A stretch of DNA of 64,000 bases from Coix lacryma-jobi var. lacryma-jobi (taxonomy: Eukaryota > Streptophyta > Magnoliopsida > Poales > Poaceae): contig CM019827.1 in the NCBI GenBank assembly GCA_009763385.1, forward strand, positions 92,652,161 through 92,716,160, written 5' to 3'. Both the position numbers and the translations under genes were made by a program. The notes beneath the pieces are model-generated. The model ran no database searches and was not told the origin of the DNA. It worked only from the letters and a program-made list of their open reading frames with translations. Below, one piece after another: positions 1 to 10,413 of this stretch (positions within the stretch are counted from its first letter, which is position 1; each line of letters opens with the position of its first letter).

Positions 1-529
1 AATCAGAAGCTTAAAGCAACAGTTTCGGTCATGCTCTACACGGCTCAAGTTTAACTCAAAGTGCAGTGAGAAACAGTCTCGATACCGTGATGTGTTGACA
101 AGCAATCTCATCTCGATCTTTCCAATTCACTTAAACTTGGTTCAATTTTAAGGAAGTATATGAACATACCAAGCAAGTGAATGACTCAAAAATAGAGACA
201 TAGGAACCTAGCATATATGTAAAGCACAAGTGAATTCAACACATTCTACACATGCTAGTTGCATATCTCAATGGTGAACAAATTCAAGTTTTTATGTTCA
301 TTAAGCAGGTTCACCATCCATAAAATAGCTCAGCTCACAACATGTATCAGTGATCAGAAAGAGCATAAACTACAGGCATCATCATAAAGCATCGAACATA
401 CACTAAATAGGGAATAGTCACATTCTAAAGATTATATACATGAAGCTTGAAAAAGAAAAGATGCATGATGAAACCAATTGAAAGAAAAAGAGTCAGTCTA
501 TAATACACGAACCAAAATGTTTCCCCCAT
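1..529 (-). other. 3' non-coding region of Sirevirus element A
   Basis: Minus-strand sequence lying downstream of the pol stop of element A. It matches, inverted, the stretch that follows pol in elements C (41332 onward) and E (53874 onward). It carries no convincing ORF. In Sireviruses this region sits between pol and the 3' LTR. The LTR itself lies outside the window to the left. Confidence 0.75.
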
Positions 530-847
530 CTAAAAGGGCAAACACACACCAAGCTCACCTCTCAACCTAGCAAAAGTTGATTGGTCCAAAGGCTTGGTGA
601 AAATATCAGCCAACTGATGATGAGTATCGACATGGTGGAGGTCCATATCACCCTTCTCATAGTGGTCTCGCAAGAAATGAAAGCGCACATCAATGTGTTT
701 GGTCTTAGAGTGCAGCACGGGGTTCTTAGCAACGCTAATAGCACTCGTGCTGTCACAAAGCAAGGGAACGCGAGAAAACCTCAGACCAAACACAAAGTGG
801 CCATCATCCAAAGCAAATGGGAACAACAGCTAGCCGCAGCAACATAC
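530..847 (-). pseudogene. Copia pol C-terminus, RNase H end (element A, right-hand part)
   Basis: The reading frame ends in the typical Copia RNase H tail: a DST motif, then KTKHIDVRFHFLRDHYEKG, then LADIFTKPLD, then a stop just inside position 530. The same tail is seen in elements C and E. The frame is open here, but the gene is cut at 847 by insertion of a Tat element and resumes at 10414. The interrupted site reads AGCAACATAC on the left and CATACTCAGCC on the right. The uninterrupted sequence is seen in element D near 45091. RNase H would remove the RNA strand during reverse transcription. This copy is dead because its pol is split and also truncated at 11342. Confidence 0.85.
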
Positions 848-1221
848 TGTTGGTGCAAAATCTGGTTCGCCGTGCCTCACACACAACAAGCCGAAAAGCT
901 AGCTTCAATCGGGTGCCCGGAGTATGTTGAACCCGGAGACGTGCCAGTCGGTTTGACCTGAAAACCAACAAGGGATAAAAACGTGAGAATACCTCTGGAA
1001 CATGTCGGGTGATACCAGACAGTTCCATATGTACGACTTGAAAGCCAATCACGGCGGCACACATCTATAGAAGCTGTCTGTCAAAACAGGTTTATAAAGT
1101 CATTCGGCAAGTATAAAAGAAAGTATGTAAACATGTTGATTGCTGAACGCGTATGTAATAAAAGAAACAGGTAACATGTAAATATAAATCTATTCAAACA
1201 AAACATGCATAGGCTAATCCA

Positions 1222-1925
1222 ACTAGTCTGCCGCACGTCTAGTCTTCATAAACCCGTCAAGCGTAAACTTGAGCGAAGCTAATCCACCGCATGATACCAC
1301 TTGCTACAAATATACACCACTCCTTATAATTAGATTAATCCACCGCAAGATACAATCTAATTATAAGAAGCTAAAAGCATGCATATATCTGAACAGATCT
1401 ATATATACTCATTACTCAGGTAAGCTTAACCAAGGTCCACAAACTAGCCGAGTTGGGGTCCATGAAGAAGGAACATACAAACAAAGCATGATCAAACCAA
1501 TCCAAAACCTGTATCTGCCGCACGATACCCAGTTCTGTCAAAGCCTAACTGTGATTGACATGTATGAACCCACAACATGTGACAATCTAGATTAAAAGTT
1601 GATCCGGCCATCATGATCTTATGATTAACAAAACACAAGTGAGCTTGTGAAACAGGCCGAACAAAGATCAATCTAGATTGGGCAAAAGAGTGTTACAAGA
1701 ATTAAATAATAAAACACATAACACGTGGTAACTTAATGAATCTATTAGATCTGCCAAATCTAATAGAGCCGATAACTATTTTTACCCATGACTTAATCCG
1801 TCGCACGATACAAGGCACAAGCAAAAACCTCAAATCATAAGCTTAAATCCGCCGCATGATACTAAGCTTAACGAATGAGACTACTTGCATCATATCTAAA
1901 TCCACCGCATGATACTAGACATGAT
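1222..1925 (-). repeat. Array of hairpins with a constant 17-nt loop (Tat LTR)
   Basis: The motif AATCCRCCGCAYGATAC and close variants recur about seven times. Several copies are flanked by inverted repeats of unrelated sequence. At 1323-1367 there is a perfect 14-bp stem beginning CTTATAATTAGATT. At 1838-1870 there is a perfect 8-bp stem TAAGCTTA. At 1889-1925 the stem is 9 of 10 bp, at 1789-1817 it is 5 of 6 bp, and at 1222-1243 it is 5 bp. Copies near 1272-1304 and 1505-1535 are weaker. A further perfect 10-bp hairpin with loop CTGCCAA is at 1741-1767. All lie downstream of the minus-strand TATA box, so they would be in the transcript. Confidence 0.75.
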
Positions 1926-2063
1926 AACAAGGTTGTCGGGACTTACGGAGGTCGACGGAGCGATGATTCCTCTCGAAGAACTCGACGACACGACTAAGGA
2001 CTCGAAGGTGGCACAGGGTCGGTTTGTATTGATATGGTTGTGAACAATTTTACAATGGTCGAG

Positions 2064-2080
2064 GGCTTATATTTATACCC
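2064..2080 (-). promoter_or_regulatory. TATA box in the Tat 3' LTR
   Basis: On the minus strand this reads GGGTATAAATATAAGCC, a strong TATA element. The equivalent site is kept in the 5' LTR at 10098-10114. Transcription would start about 30 bp further along the minus strand. Confidence 0.7.
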
Positions 2081-2379
2081 TGGACAAAATATGAGTCCTA
2101 GACGATTACGATTTATGCAATAAAGTATGGAAAGATGCAAATCTTATTCCTAATCTTTTCGGCGTCCTTCATTGTCACGCGTCTTCTCGTGCAAGCCGGC
2201 TTTGCTTGCAACATCCATCTCCCGAATGGAGCCACCGCCTTGTAGAATAGCCGACCGCATAGGCATTCACCGAAACCCTGAGGACCAAATAGTCACCCGA
2301 TTGCTTGCCGAATCCTTCTTTCTCTGCTGGCTGGGCCCACTTGTTATATCCTCGTGCGTGCGAAAATCTGGTGTTAACA

Positions 2380-2396
2380 CATGCCCCCTAATTTTG
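2380..2396 (-). promoter_or_regulatory. Polypurine tract of the Tat element
   Basis: Directly next to the inner edge of the 3' LTR. On the minus strand it reads AAAATTAGGGGGCATG, a purine run of the kind that primes plus-strand DNA synthesis in LTR retrotransposons. Confidence 0.7.
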
Positions 2397-2629
2397 GGAT
2401 AAATGTTTATTCCAAAATTCCTTTCTCCTTGTATACTGACGTGGAACCTCCGGAAGCATCCACCTTCACTCGCCATAATTGCCGTACCTGCCGATTCATC
2501 TCCCGATGCGCCTTTGGGATTCTTTAAAGTCCCCTTTCACTCTGTTTCGGTTTGTGCATTCTGAACTCCCCTGCTTCAATCTCAAAACTAGAAAACCCTC
2601 TTCTCTTCTGTCATTTTCCAATCTAGAGG

Positions 2630-3291
2630 ATGTCTTACGCAGAGAGCCGACACAGCTCCGAGCTTGGTGCTTCCACCACCTCCAAGAGGAGGTTGCTCTT
2701 TTCTTCCTTTCCTTCTTGTCTCAAAATGAAGCAGCCATTCTTACTTTATCACTTCCATTAGGAGGACCGGTGATGACCTCCCCGAGGACCTGACTCAGAA
2801 GATCGCAAATCTTAAATTTGATCTGGAGGGGAAGGATCGGGAGATTACCCGAATCTCTCGAGAGCATGATTTCCCTCGGGAACGGGCTACCGGTAAGCAT
2901 CTTTTCATCGTTTCTTACTCTCCCTCCCTGCTTTTACCGACTCTTCCGCCTTTTGGCTCTGGAGGCCAAGCTTCATTCTCTCGAAGCCGCTGTTGCTGAC
3001 CTTGCCATCACGGCTAATGTACCGGGTACGACAGCCCTAAGGCGGGTGAACGAGGTCAACCGAGCCCTCCCTGACATCTCTAGAGCTGGTATGGGATATG
3101 GTGCAGCGCTTGCCTTCAACGCGGTACGGATTCACTCCGGCGTCGATTACCGCAATTATGATGTCTGTGAGCGAGGGCAAGAATACAGGGTGACTCACTC
3201 TGTCGATGATATGAAAGAAGCTGGAACAGATCTGGCTGATTCCTTCGACTTTGATCTCCCGATCAGGAATAGGATAGAATGGATGAACTGA
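2630..3291 (+). pseudogene. Antisense ORF (aORF), copy 1, of the Tat element
   Basis: A coding-like stretch on the strand opposite to gag. A possible start ATG is at 2630 (MSYAESRHSSELGASTTSKRR). From about 2763 an open frame reads through a charged, probably coiled-coil segment to a possible splice donor, GGTAAGC, near 2890. Coding resumes near 2971 (AKLHSLEAAVADLA) and ends at 3291 with FDLPIRNRIEWMN. Antisense ORFs of unknown function are known in this position, between pol and the 3' LTR, in Tat-lineage elements. I recognise no catalytic motif. The exon and intron reading is inferred from frame continuity and splice-like dinucleotides. The frame between 2700 and 2763 is broken. Confidence 0.5.
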
Positions 3292-4128
3292 TTCTTCACT
3301 GTAACTTGTTCCCTCTTTTGTAAACAAGAAGTTCCTCTGTTCTCCTTCTTGAAATCAATCTGCGATTGATCCTTCGAGATCAAATGTGTGCTCTATTTTG
3401 TACAGCAGTCACCGACTTCTATTTTCCTTCGACGGCGATGCACATTACATCGCCTATTGCTGATAATCAGAGTGATCATCCTCGTCCTGCAAGTAACCGC
3501 TGCAATTGATTGCCTTAGATCCAAAATTTTCAGTTTCCTCTTAATTTTCCGATCCATGGCGACACCAAGACAGTATTTTTAAAAAACTTCTCTGTTTTCA
3601 GCTTTCTGCCCTTAGTGCCAATCGGTAACATGAGTCCCTAATCAGCCGAAACTGAACAACCTTTAACCGAATCTTATCGGTTTCCCGATTCTAGGGTCAT
3701 TACCTCTTCTAGTTATCAACAATCCGACCTGGCCCAATAACAGCCCATAAAATCGCAAAAAATCTCGCTCTGACGCTTGATTTCCAGTGTGCAAGACAAG
3801 GTCCTATAAATATGACCCTAGACAGGCCATCGCCTATGACCCCAACCAAACAGTTTGACTTGCAAGCTCTTCACTTCTCGGCTTTCAGCTCAAGCCAGAG
3901 AGAAAATCCCTCACCTGCGCTTTCATTAATGGTAGGCAACAGCAACCACAGTAGGCATCCCATTGGAAATGAAGTAAGAAGAAGCCGAGCAACAACTCAC
4001 CGGCGTCATGGGTAAAAACCTTGCCCCCTTGCGGTAGTTTCTTCTTGCTTGTCTATCTCTGATTTACTATCCACCCCCTCTTTAGAGCGGGATACTCCTC
4101 GAGCTGAGCTTCGGTCCTTCCTCTAGAA
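3292..4128. other. Non-coding spacer between the two aORF-like segments
   Basis: AT-rich sequence with scattered GCCGA and TCGGC words and a TATA-like stretch (CCTATAAATATGACC, about 3803-3817) on the plus strand. That stretch lies about 320 bp upstream of the second aORF start and could be its promoter. Short ORFs here show no family resemblance. Confidence 0.4.
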
Positions 4129-4736
4129 ATGGTAGTTCCAATAATTTCTTTCAATCCTTTCCCTAAGCCACCAGATTCTGAGTTTGATGATTCATTTCAG
4201 CAGACCCGTCTGGACGCTCTTCGGTACCGTGAGGAAAGGGACAAAGCCGAGAAGGAACTGGAAGATGTATCCAAGAAGCATGGTATCGAGGAAGCTGAAT
4301 GGGCAGACCAACGGAAGCAACTCTGCAGTATCATCATAGGTTAGCAGAGCCTTGGTCCTCTCCTTCTGGTTGAGCTTGCCTTGCTTGACGCATCCCTTCT
4401 GTTGTTAGCCCATTCTGCAGAGAATGACCGTTTGAAAATAGCAGCGAACAAAATTGCCCTCAAGGTGAATAATATGGGGACTCAGCCGAAGCCTGTCTCG
4501 ACGCCGTGGATGGTCGCATAGATCAGGCCGTCATCCAAGGTGTGCATGCCGGGGTTTCCCTCGGGCTATCAGCAATGAGTTCTTGGACCAAAGAAGATTA
4601 CTCCTTCCTACCAGTTGGCTTCGCAGGCGGAGATCTGGATGAATTTGAAAACCTTGAGATTTATGATAACCATGCTGCTGCTATTGCCGAGATTACTGAC
4701 TCGCAATCCATTGTGAACAAATTATCTCAAGGATAG
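4129..4736 (+). pseudogene. Antisense ORF, copy 2 or second part, of the Tat element
   Basis: Plus-strand segment with an ATG at 4129 and a strongly charged coiled-coil-like stretch (residues about 30-65, rich in E, K and R). A possible intron runs from about 4339 (GTTAGC) to about 4420 (CTGCAG). Coding then resumes and ends at 4736 with a stretch containing MSSWTKEDYSFLPVG and an acidic C-terminus. The layout of coiled coil, intron, then Gly/Ala-rich and acidic C-terminus resembles the segment at 2630-3291. The two may be tandem copies or two exon groups of one gene. Function unknown. Confidence 0.45.
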
Positions 4737-5258
4737 TTTGTATTAGGACAAATTGGTGAACGAAGCTTGTAACATATGAAACTTGTTCCCCTCTGAATAA
4801 TGTCTATCTGCATCTCTCGATTCCTCAGTGACTCTTTCCTTGATTACAACATTTCTTCAGAAGAACGTTTCCTAAACGCATGACATCACTTTAGCCGACT
4901 AGATCTCGTTTTTGACATGTCATGTCAGTCGGCATCTTACTTACTGCACTTCACCTTTCTCTTCTCCCAATAAACCTGCCACTTGAAAAACGCTAGGATA
5001 ACCAGGTCATGAACACTCTTACACTAAAGGCGATATAAATAATATCGGCTATAACTTAAACTTCTTGGAACATTTTCTGCTAAAGGCGATGTTTCCACAT
5101 CGGCTATCTTTGTATACAAATATTCTTCGAATTACATAATCTCCATGCATTCGGCTTTAAACAAGTAGTGCCGAAGCTTCAGCTCATAAGTAATATAAAA
5201 ACATATTCACAGTCGAATACCCGTTTCTGGTTCTAACATCTTCGGCTAAGGCAAGTTA
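4737..5258. other. Non-coding stretch of the Tat element
   Basis: AT-rich sequence with repeated GCCGA/TCGGC words and no ORF that resembles a known family. It lies between the aORF and the RNase H remnant and is probably the 3' untranslated part left after the pol deletion. Confidence 0.4.
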
Positions 5259-5447
5259 TTACTCATCTTTTCCTTTAAACTTTAATATAAGGGCCGATCC
5301 TATTGCAAGGCTATCGGCCGCCACGTATAACTTGAAATAATAACCAAGTTGTGGAAGCGCCTTCATATATTTTTTCAATTTCATCAAAAGCTTCGATTGT
5401 ATGTCACCTTGTACAAATCCCTTCTGATCTTCCTTGAGCTCTGGCAA
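5259..5447 (-). pseudogene. RT/RNase H connection remnant of Tat pol
   Basis: A 62-residue minus-strand frame. Its middle (LKKYMKALPQ, then YVAADSLAIGSALI) resembles the junction between RT and RNase H in Tat/Gypsy pol, where the first RNase H strand reads like KLYxAADxxxIGSALxxxF. Upstream the expected RT palm is missing, since protease sequence ends near 5620, and downstream the rest of RNase H and the integrase are missing. This small island points to a large internal deletion of pol. It cannot be functional. Confidence 0.55.
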
Positions 5448-5619
5448 TGGAGAAATAAACAGAATCCTTTCAAAAGTTCACCAACTTCAAAACATGCTCG
5501 AGACCCAAACTTGCATACATTGGTCGTATTTCGGCTTCACCATCAACACTTTATTCCTTGTCAGCCGACACAAAACTTGGTCTCGATTTTCCTCCATTAC
5601 CATCAGTTGGATCATTTAT

Positions 5620-6416
5620 TCAAAAATTGTTCTGGGAGCCGATTGTTTGAATCGGCTGTTGGTCCTTGTCGAAAACGTTCACAGGACCTGCTTCCCAAGC
5701 TCTTCCAGAGAAGCACTCGACACCATCATATTCCCAGTAGATAGGCTCTGCATTAGTAATACTCACCGAATCATCAGCATGGACAATTTCGATGTCATCT
5801 CCGATCCACTGGATGAGGAATTGGTGCATGGTTGACGTTACACAGCAATTTGCATGTATCCAATCCCTTCCTAATAGCAAACTGTATGCCCCCTTGCCAT
5901 CAATGACGAAGAAGGTAGTGATCAATGTTTTAGACCCGATCGTCAACTCAACATGGACCGCTCCTCGAGTATCAGAAGAATTACCAGCAAAGTCCCTGAA
6001 CACCATGTCAGTCTTCAATAAATCTTCACTTGTCATCCCAAGTTTTCTGAAGGTTGTATATGGCATGATATTTATAGCAGCTCCCCTTCAATGAACATCC
6101 TGGTTAATGGCTTGCCATTGACATACCCTCTCATATATAATGGCTTCAAGTGTCGATGCTTAACTGGCTTATCAAATGCTACCCGTTGAGCCAAGATGCG
6201 ATGAACCAACAAGTCTTGAAATTCATCTTCATCAAAATCTGAATACACTTCGTCTTGGACATCTTGGTCTTCGGGAGCTATGAACTCTGATGGGATAAAG
6301 AATGCCATGCATGCATCAGCCGAATGATTACCTCCACCCAGCTTCCCTTTAGGACGCCAAATTTGTTTCGTCTTGGTGCCTGATTGCGCTATCTCTCTGT
6401 TCCTTAGGCGCTGCAC
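5620..6416 (-). pseudogene. Tat retropepsin-like protease, inactive
   Basis: Two minus-strand frames (6416-6072 and 6066-5620) encode the end of the gag-pro linker and an aspartic protease fold. After the active-site region come MPYTTFRKLG, a HVELTIGSKT strand, the FFVIDGKGAYSLLLGRDWIH segment typical of Tat proteases, and CCVTSTMHQFLIQW. The active-site Asp-Gly-Gly is changed: the codons at about 6083-6091 read Glu-Gly, followed by a one-base loss in a G run. The frame then breaks. The enzyme would mature Gag. This copy has lost its catalytic Asp and its frame. Confidence 0.75.
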
Positions 6417-6794
6417 TCTCCTCTTCTAGATTTTTCTCAATCCTGGTGGACACCATTGTCCCTTCTACCAGACATACTCGCGGTATTCTTCTTCTTCAGT
6501 GCGAGCCCAACTTCGATCGACAAATCCTATTTCCCGCCAATTCTCAGAATTATTTATTTTTGAGCGTCGATCGTCCTCAGGGATTCGTACCCCAAGCCTT
6601 TCATGTACTGAACGGCGGTTGACTCAAGACTGTCTATACTCGGAATACTGATCACTGCATTCAGGGCAGTTGTTTTCAGCAGGCAGCTTCAAGCCTTCGT
6701 TCCAACAATACTTGAAAAATGAGCATTCCCATTGTGATTGCTCTTGTTCTCTTATATGCTCTCGTTCCTCTCAGCATATCTCTTCTTTATACCT
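6417..6794 (-). pseudogene. Broken Gag-protease linker of the Tat element
   Basis: Sequence between the readable gag frame and the protease frame. It has a composition like the flanking coding parts but stops in all minus frames. It is probably the frame-shifted C-terminal tail of Gag. No motif can be named. Confidence 0.4.
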
Positions 6795-8835
6795 CTATTG
6801 TTTCTCTAGGAACTGCTGTTCTTCATGAAACTTCTGCTTTTGGTACCGCTCTTGTTCTTGACGCCACTTATTCAATAGAATGCGCGTTGTGACCCTCGGC
6901 CTGGAAGTTTCGCCCTTCTCAGTTCGGCTATCTTGGAAATGAACTCGTTGTCGAAACTCTTCATTTGTAATTTGCTGATCCGGGTCAACAGTACCAGCTT
7001 CTCTCGCCCTATTAGAGGTTAACACTTTCGTCTTGTTTTTGCCTCTGAGGTCAGCTGCATTAACCATATTAACAGAGAAGGACACAATATTCTGCCCAAA
7101 AGGACTACCATCTACTTTCATCTTTCCATCAAACCTCAGATGTCCTTCCTGGATAGCTTTCTGAATCCACACTCTGAACACTAGGCAATCGTTTATGGAG
7201 TGGGATTTGGTATTATGAAAACCACAATACTTCTTGTCCTTGACCCCTTCAGGGTGTAGCATAGGATGACCTTCCGGTAACTTCATGCGTCCTTCCTTCA
7301 ATAAGTACTCAAACAATTTATCTGACATGGAAACATCAAAGTCATAAGTACCTTTTTGTTGCCTCAGCCATCGCTGGTTGACTTGAGTTGGCTCTTTAGC
7401 CCAGACTATCTCGGCTGCAGCACTTATCTTCGTCATCATACTCAATTGCTTCCTCAAAAAAAGCTTGATACATTTCGGCAGCCACATCTCCCTTTTGGAA
7501 TTGATTATTCCTTCTAAACCCTTGGGCTTGACTACTCATCATTGCCAACCGTTGTGATAACTGCCCGAGGTCATCAAACTCCATACCGAATAGCTTTTCC
7601 TTGATATTCGGCAACATGGCAGCTATGGCTATCCCCGACAATTGATCATCTGGTATATTCAAGGAATAGCAAAGGTTTTTGGTCTCCCTGAACCTGCGCA
7701 AATATTCTTGTGGTGTCTCGCCAGGTTTCATCCTTAGACTCATGAGGTCGACCAACTTCTTCTCACTGGTGCCCGTAAAGAAATACGAGTGGAATTTATG
7801 TTCCAGCTCTGCCCATGTATTGATAGAATTTGGTGGCAAAGAAGCGAACCACGAGAAGGCTGGCCCTGTCAATGACAACGGGAAGTACCGAATCCTCCAA
7901 GCTTCATCTGTAGATGCCTCTCCAAGTTGCATCAAGTACCGGCTGATGTGTTCTATGGTACTGGTGTCATCTTGACCCAAAAACTTGGTAAAATCAGTTG
8001 GAGGCTTTACTCTTGGAGGAAGTGCTACCCGATTGTACCACTCTGGGTAAGGGGACTTGTAAGCAAACGACTGATTCTTTGGCTTTAGGCCCAATTGATT
8101 TTGCATCATATCAGCCATCCTATGCATGATGAGGTCAACACTCGAATCAGGAGCTGCTTGTGCTTGCCCCCAAGGATGTATTCCTGCTGAACTCTTGTAG
8201 CCTGGATTTGGAAGAGCATTAATTGCGCTATAATCAACGAACTCTTGATATCCATCTCCAAACATATTCCTTTGTATCCTGTTCGCTGCAGGAGACACTC
8301 TGGAAGCAGATTGCGGGACATTCCCTGTTGTGCCGAACGTGACCTGGCCATAAGTTGTCGGAGGTTGTTGTGTCTCATGAGGGACTATCCCACCTGTGCT
8401 AGTGCCAGCTCCACCACCATCGGCAATTCTTCGACGTTGAGGTACTGGGAACAACAGTGGTCCCTGCATCGGACCAGCGGCTTCTTCAAAGAACTTATCC
8501 ATTGCTGGACCGAAAGTGCTAACCATGACGGCACGAAAGGTATTCAAGAAGGCTGACTGGTGATTGGTCATGGCTTCCGATACAGCTTTGTACAATATTC
8601 CGGTCATCTTCTGAATAGCTTCCTCTTCAGTGCTGTCGGATAGCTCGGATTGGTGGTGAGGAAGGATCCTTGGGAACGGTTGCTTCTAGAAGACCTTGCC
8701 GCTCTTGTTCTTGGAAAAAGTCATCAGGCACTTGCACTAAACTTCATCACAAGTCTCTTGTACTAAACTTTTCAAATCTGGCGGCAAGTCATCCATGGTC
8801 ACATCCAGAACTTGATCGTCATTGATCTCAGGCAT
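6795..8835 (-). pseudogene. Tat Gag polyprotein, frame-broken
   Basis: The likely start is the ATG at 8835-8833 (MPEINDDQVLDVTMDD), just inside the PBS. The frame is soon broken. A long open stretch (8607-7396) carries the retrotransposon Gag core: LPPRVKPPTDFTKFLG, WRIRYFPLSLTGPAFSW, INTWAELEHKF and GETPQEYLRRFRE. The next overlapping frame (7487-6795) carries a CCHH-like zinc motif (YCGFHNTKSHSINDC, about 7195-7240), a hallmark of Tat Gag. Gag would form the virus-like particle around the RNA. At least two frame breaks are present. Codon pattern and motifs leave no doubt about the family. Confidence 0.85.
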
Positions 8836-8850
8836 CTTGAAACAGAGTGG

Positions 8851-8867
8851 TCCCACCAGGCTTGCCA
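8851..8867 (-). promoter_or_regulatory. Primer binding site of the Tat element
   Basis: On the minus strand, eight bases inside the 5' LTR, the sequence reads TGGCAAGCCTGGTGGGA. It starts with the TGG expected opposite a tRNA CCA end. Which tRNA it would pair with cannot be decided here. Confidence 0.55.
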
Positions 8868-8874
8868 AAAAGTG

Positions 8875-10413
8875 TGTTGGTGCAAAATCTAGTTCGTCGC
8901 GCCTCACACACAGCAAGCCGAAAAGCTAGCTTCAATCGGGTGCCCGGAGTATGTTGAACCCGGAGACGTGCCAGTCGGTTTGACCTGAAAACCAACAAGG
9001 GATAAAAACGTGAGAATACCTCCGGAACATGTCGGGTGATACTAGACAGTTCCATATGTACGGCTTTGAAAGCCAATCACGACGGTGCACAGCTATAGAA
9101 AGTGTCTGTCAAAAACAGCTTTATAAAGTCATTCGGCAAGTATAAAAGAAAGCATGTAAACATGTTGATTGCCGAACGCGTATGTAATAAAAGAAACAGA
9201 TAACTTGTAAATATAAATCTATTCAAACAAAACATGCATAGGCTAATCTAACTAGTCTGCCGCACGTCTAGTCTTCATAAACCCGTCAAGCGTAAACTTG
9301 AGCGAAGCTAATCCACCGCATGATAGCACTTGCTACAAATCTACACCACTCCTTATAATTAGATTAATCCACCGCATGATACAATCTAATATAAGAAGCT
9401 AAAAGCATGCATATATCTGAACAGATCTATATATACTCATTACTCAGGTAAGCTTAACCAAGGTCGGCAAACTAGCCGAGTTGGGGTCCATGAAGAAGGA
9501 ACATACAAACAAAGCATGATCAAACCAATCTAAAACCTGTATCTGCCGCACGATACCCAGTTCTATCAAAGCCTAACTGTGATTGACATGTATGAACCCA
9601 CAACATGTGACAATCTAGATTAAAAGTTGATCCGGCCATCATGATCTTATGATTAACAAAACACAAGCGAGCTTGTGAAACAGGGCCGCCGAAAACAAAG
9701 ATCAATCTAGTTGGGCAAAAGAGTGTTACAAGAATAAATAATTAAAACACATAGGCATGTGGTAACTTAATGAATCTATTAGATCTTCCAAATCTAATAG
9801 AGCCGATAACTATTTTTAACCATGACTTAATCCGCCGCACGATACAAGGCACAAGCAAAAACCTCCCGTCATAAGCTTAAATCCGCCGCACGATACTAAG
9901 CTTAACGAACGAGACTACTTGCATCATATCTAAATCCACCGCATGATACTAGACATGATAACAAGGTTGTCGGGACTTACGGAGGTCGACGGATCAATGA
10001 TTCCTCTCGAAGAACTCGACGACACGACTAAGGACTCGAAGGTGGCACGGGGCCGGTTTGTATTGATATGGTTGTGAACAATTTTACAATGGTCGAGGGC
10101 TTATATTTATACCCTAGACGAAATATGAGTCCTAGACGATTACGATTTATGCAATAAAGTATGGAAAGATACAAATCTTATTCCTAATCTTTTCGGTGTC
10201 CTTCATTGTCACGCGTCTTCTCGTGCAAGTCGGCTTTGCTTGCAACATCCATTTCCCGAATGGAGCCACCGCCTTGTAGAATAGCCGACCGCACAGGCAT
10301 TCACCGAAACCCTGAGGACCAAATAGTCACCCGATTGCTTGTCGAATCCTTCTTTCTCTGCTAGCTGGGCCCACTTGTTATATCCTCGTGCGTGCAAAAA
10401 TCTGGTGTTAACA
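8875..10413 (-). repeat. 5' LTR of the Tat element
   Basis: 1,539 bp, the mate of 848-2379. It keeps the constant-loop hairpins, including the perfect TAAGCTTA stem, with some loop bases changed (CATG or CACG). The longest stem has lost one base on one arm. The TATA box is at 10098-10114. Confidence 0.93.
10098..10114 (-). promoter_or_regulatory. TATA box in the Tat 5' LTR (active promoter position)
   Basis: Minus-strand GGGTATAAATATAAGCC, identical to the site in the other LTR. It would drive the genomic RNA of the Tat element, with the hairpin array in its 5' leader. Confidence 0.7.

Larger units (their letters stand above)
848..2379 (-). repeat. 3' LTR of the Tat element
   Basis: 1,532 bp. 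On the plus strand it begins TGTTGG and ends TTAACA. It matches the right LTR (8875-10413) along its whole length. A TATA box lies at 2064-2080 on the minus strand, so U3 is the short right-hand part and R-U5 is the long left-hand part. It contains the constant-loop hairpin array described separately. Confidence 0.93.
848..10413 (-). mobile_element. Tat-type Gypsy LTR retrotransposon, pol-deleted
   Basis: Complete insertion bounded by TG...CA LTRs (848-2379 and 8875-10413) and flanked by the 5-bp direct repeat CATAC at 843-847 and 10414-10418. It sits inside the RNase H gene of Sirevirus A. Minus orientation is shown by the PBS beside the right LTR, the polypurine tract beside the left LTR, and gag read on the minus strand. 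The order is 5' LTR, PBS, gag, zinc motif, protease, a short RNase H remnant, an antisense ORF region on the plus strand, PPT and 3' LTR. There is no RT palm or integrase, so the copy needs enzymes in trans. The LTRs differ by scattered substitutions and small indels, so the insertion is fairly recent. Confidence 0.92.

Noticed and set aside
1269..1595. 108-codon plus-strand ORF in the Tat LTR
   Set aside because: It lies fully inside the LTR hairpin region, is not kept in the other LTR copy and has no recognisable motif.
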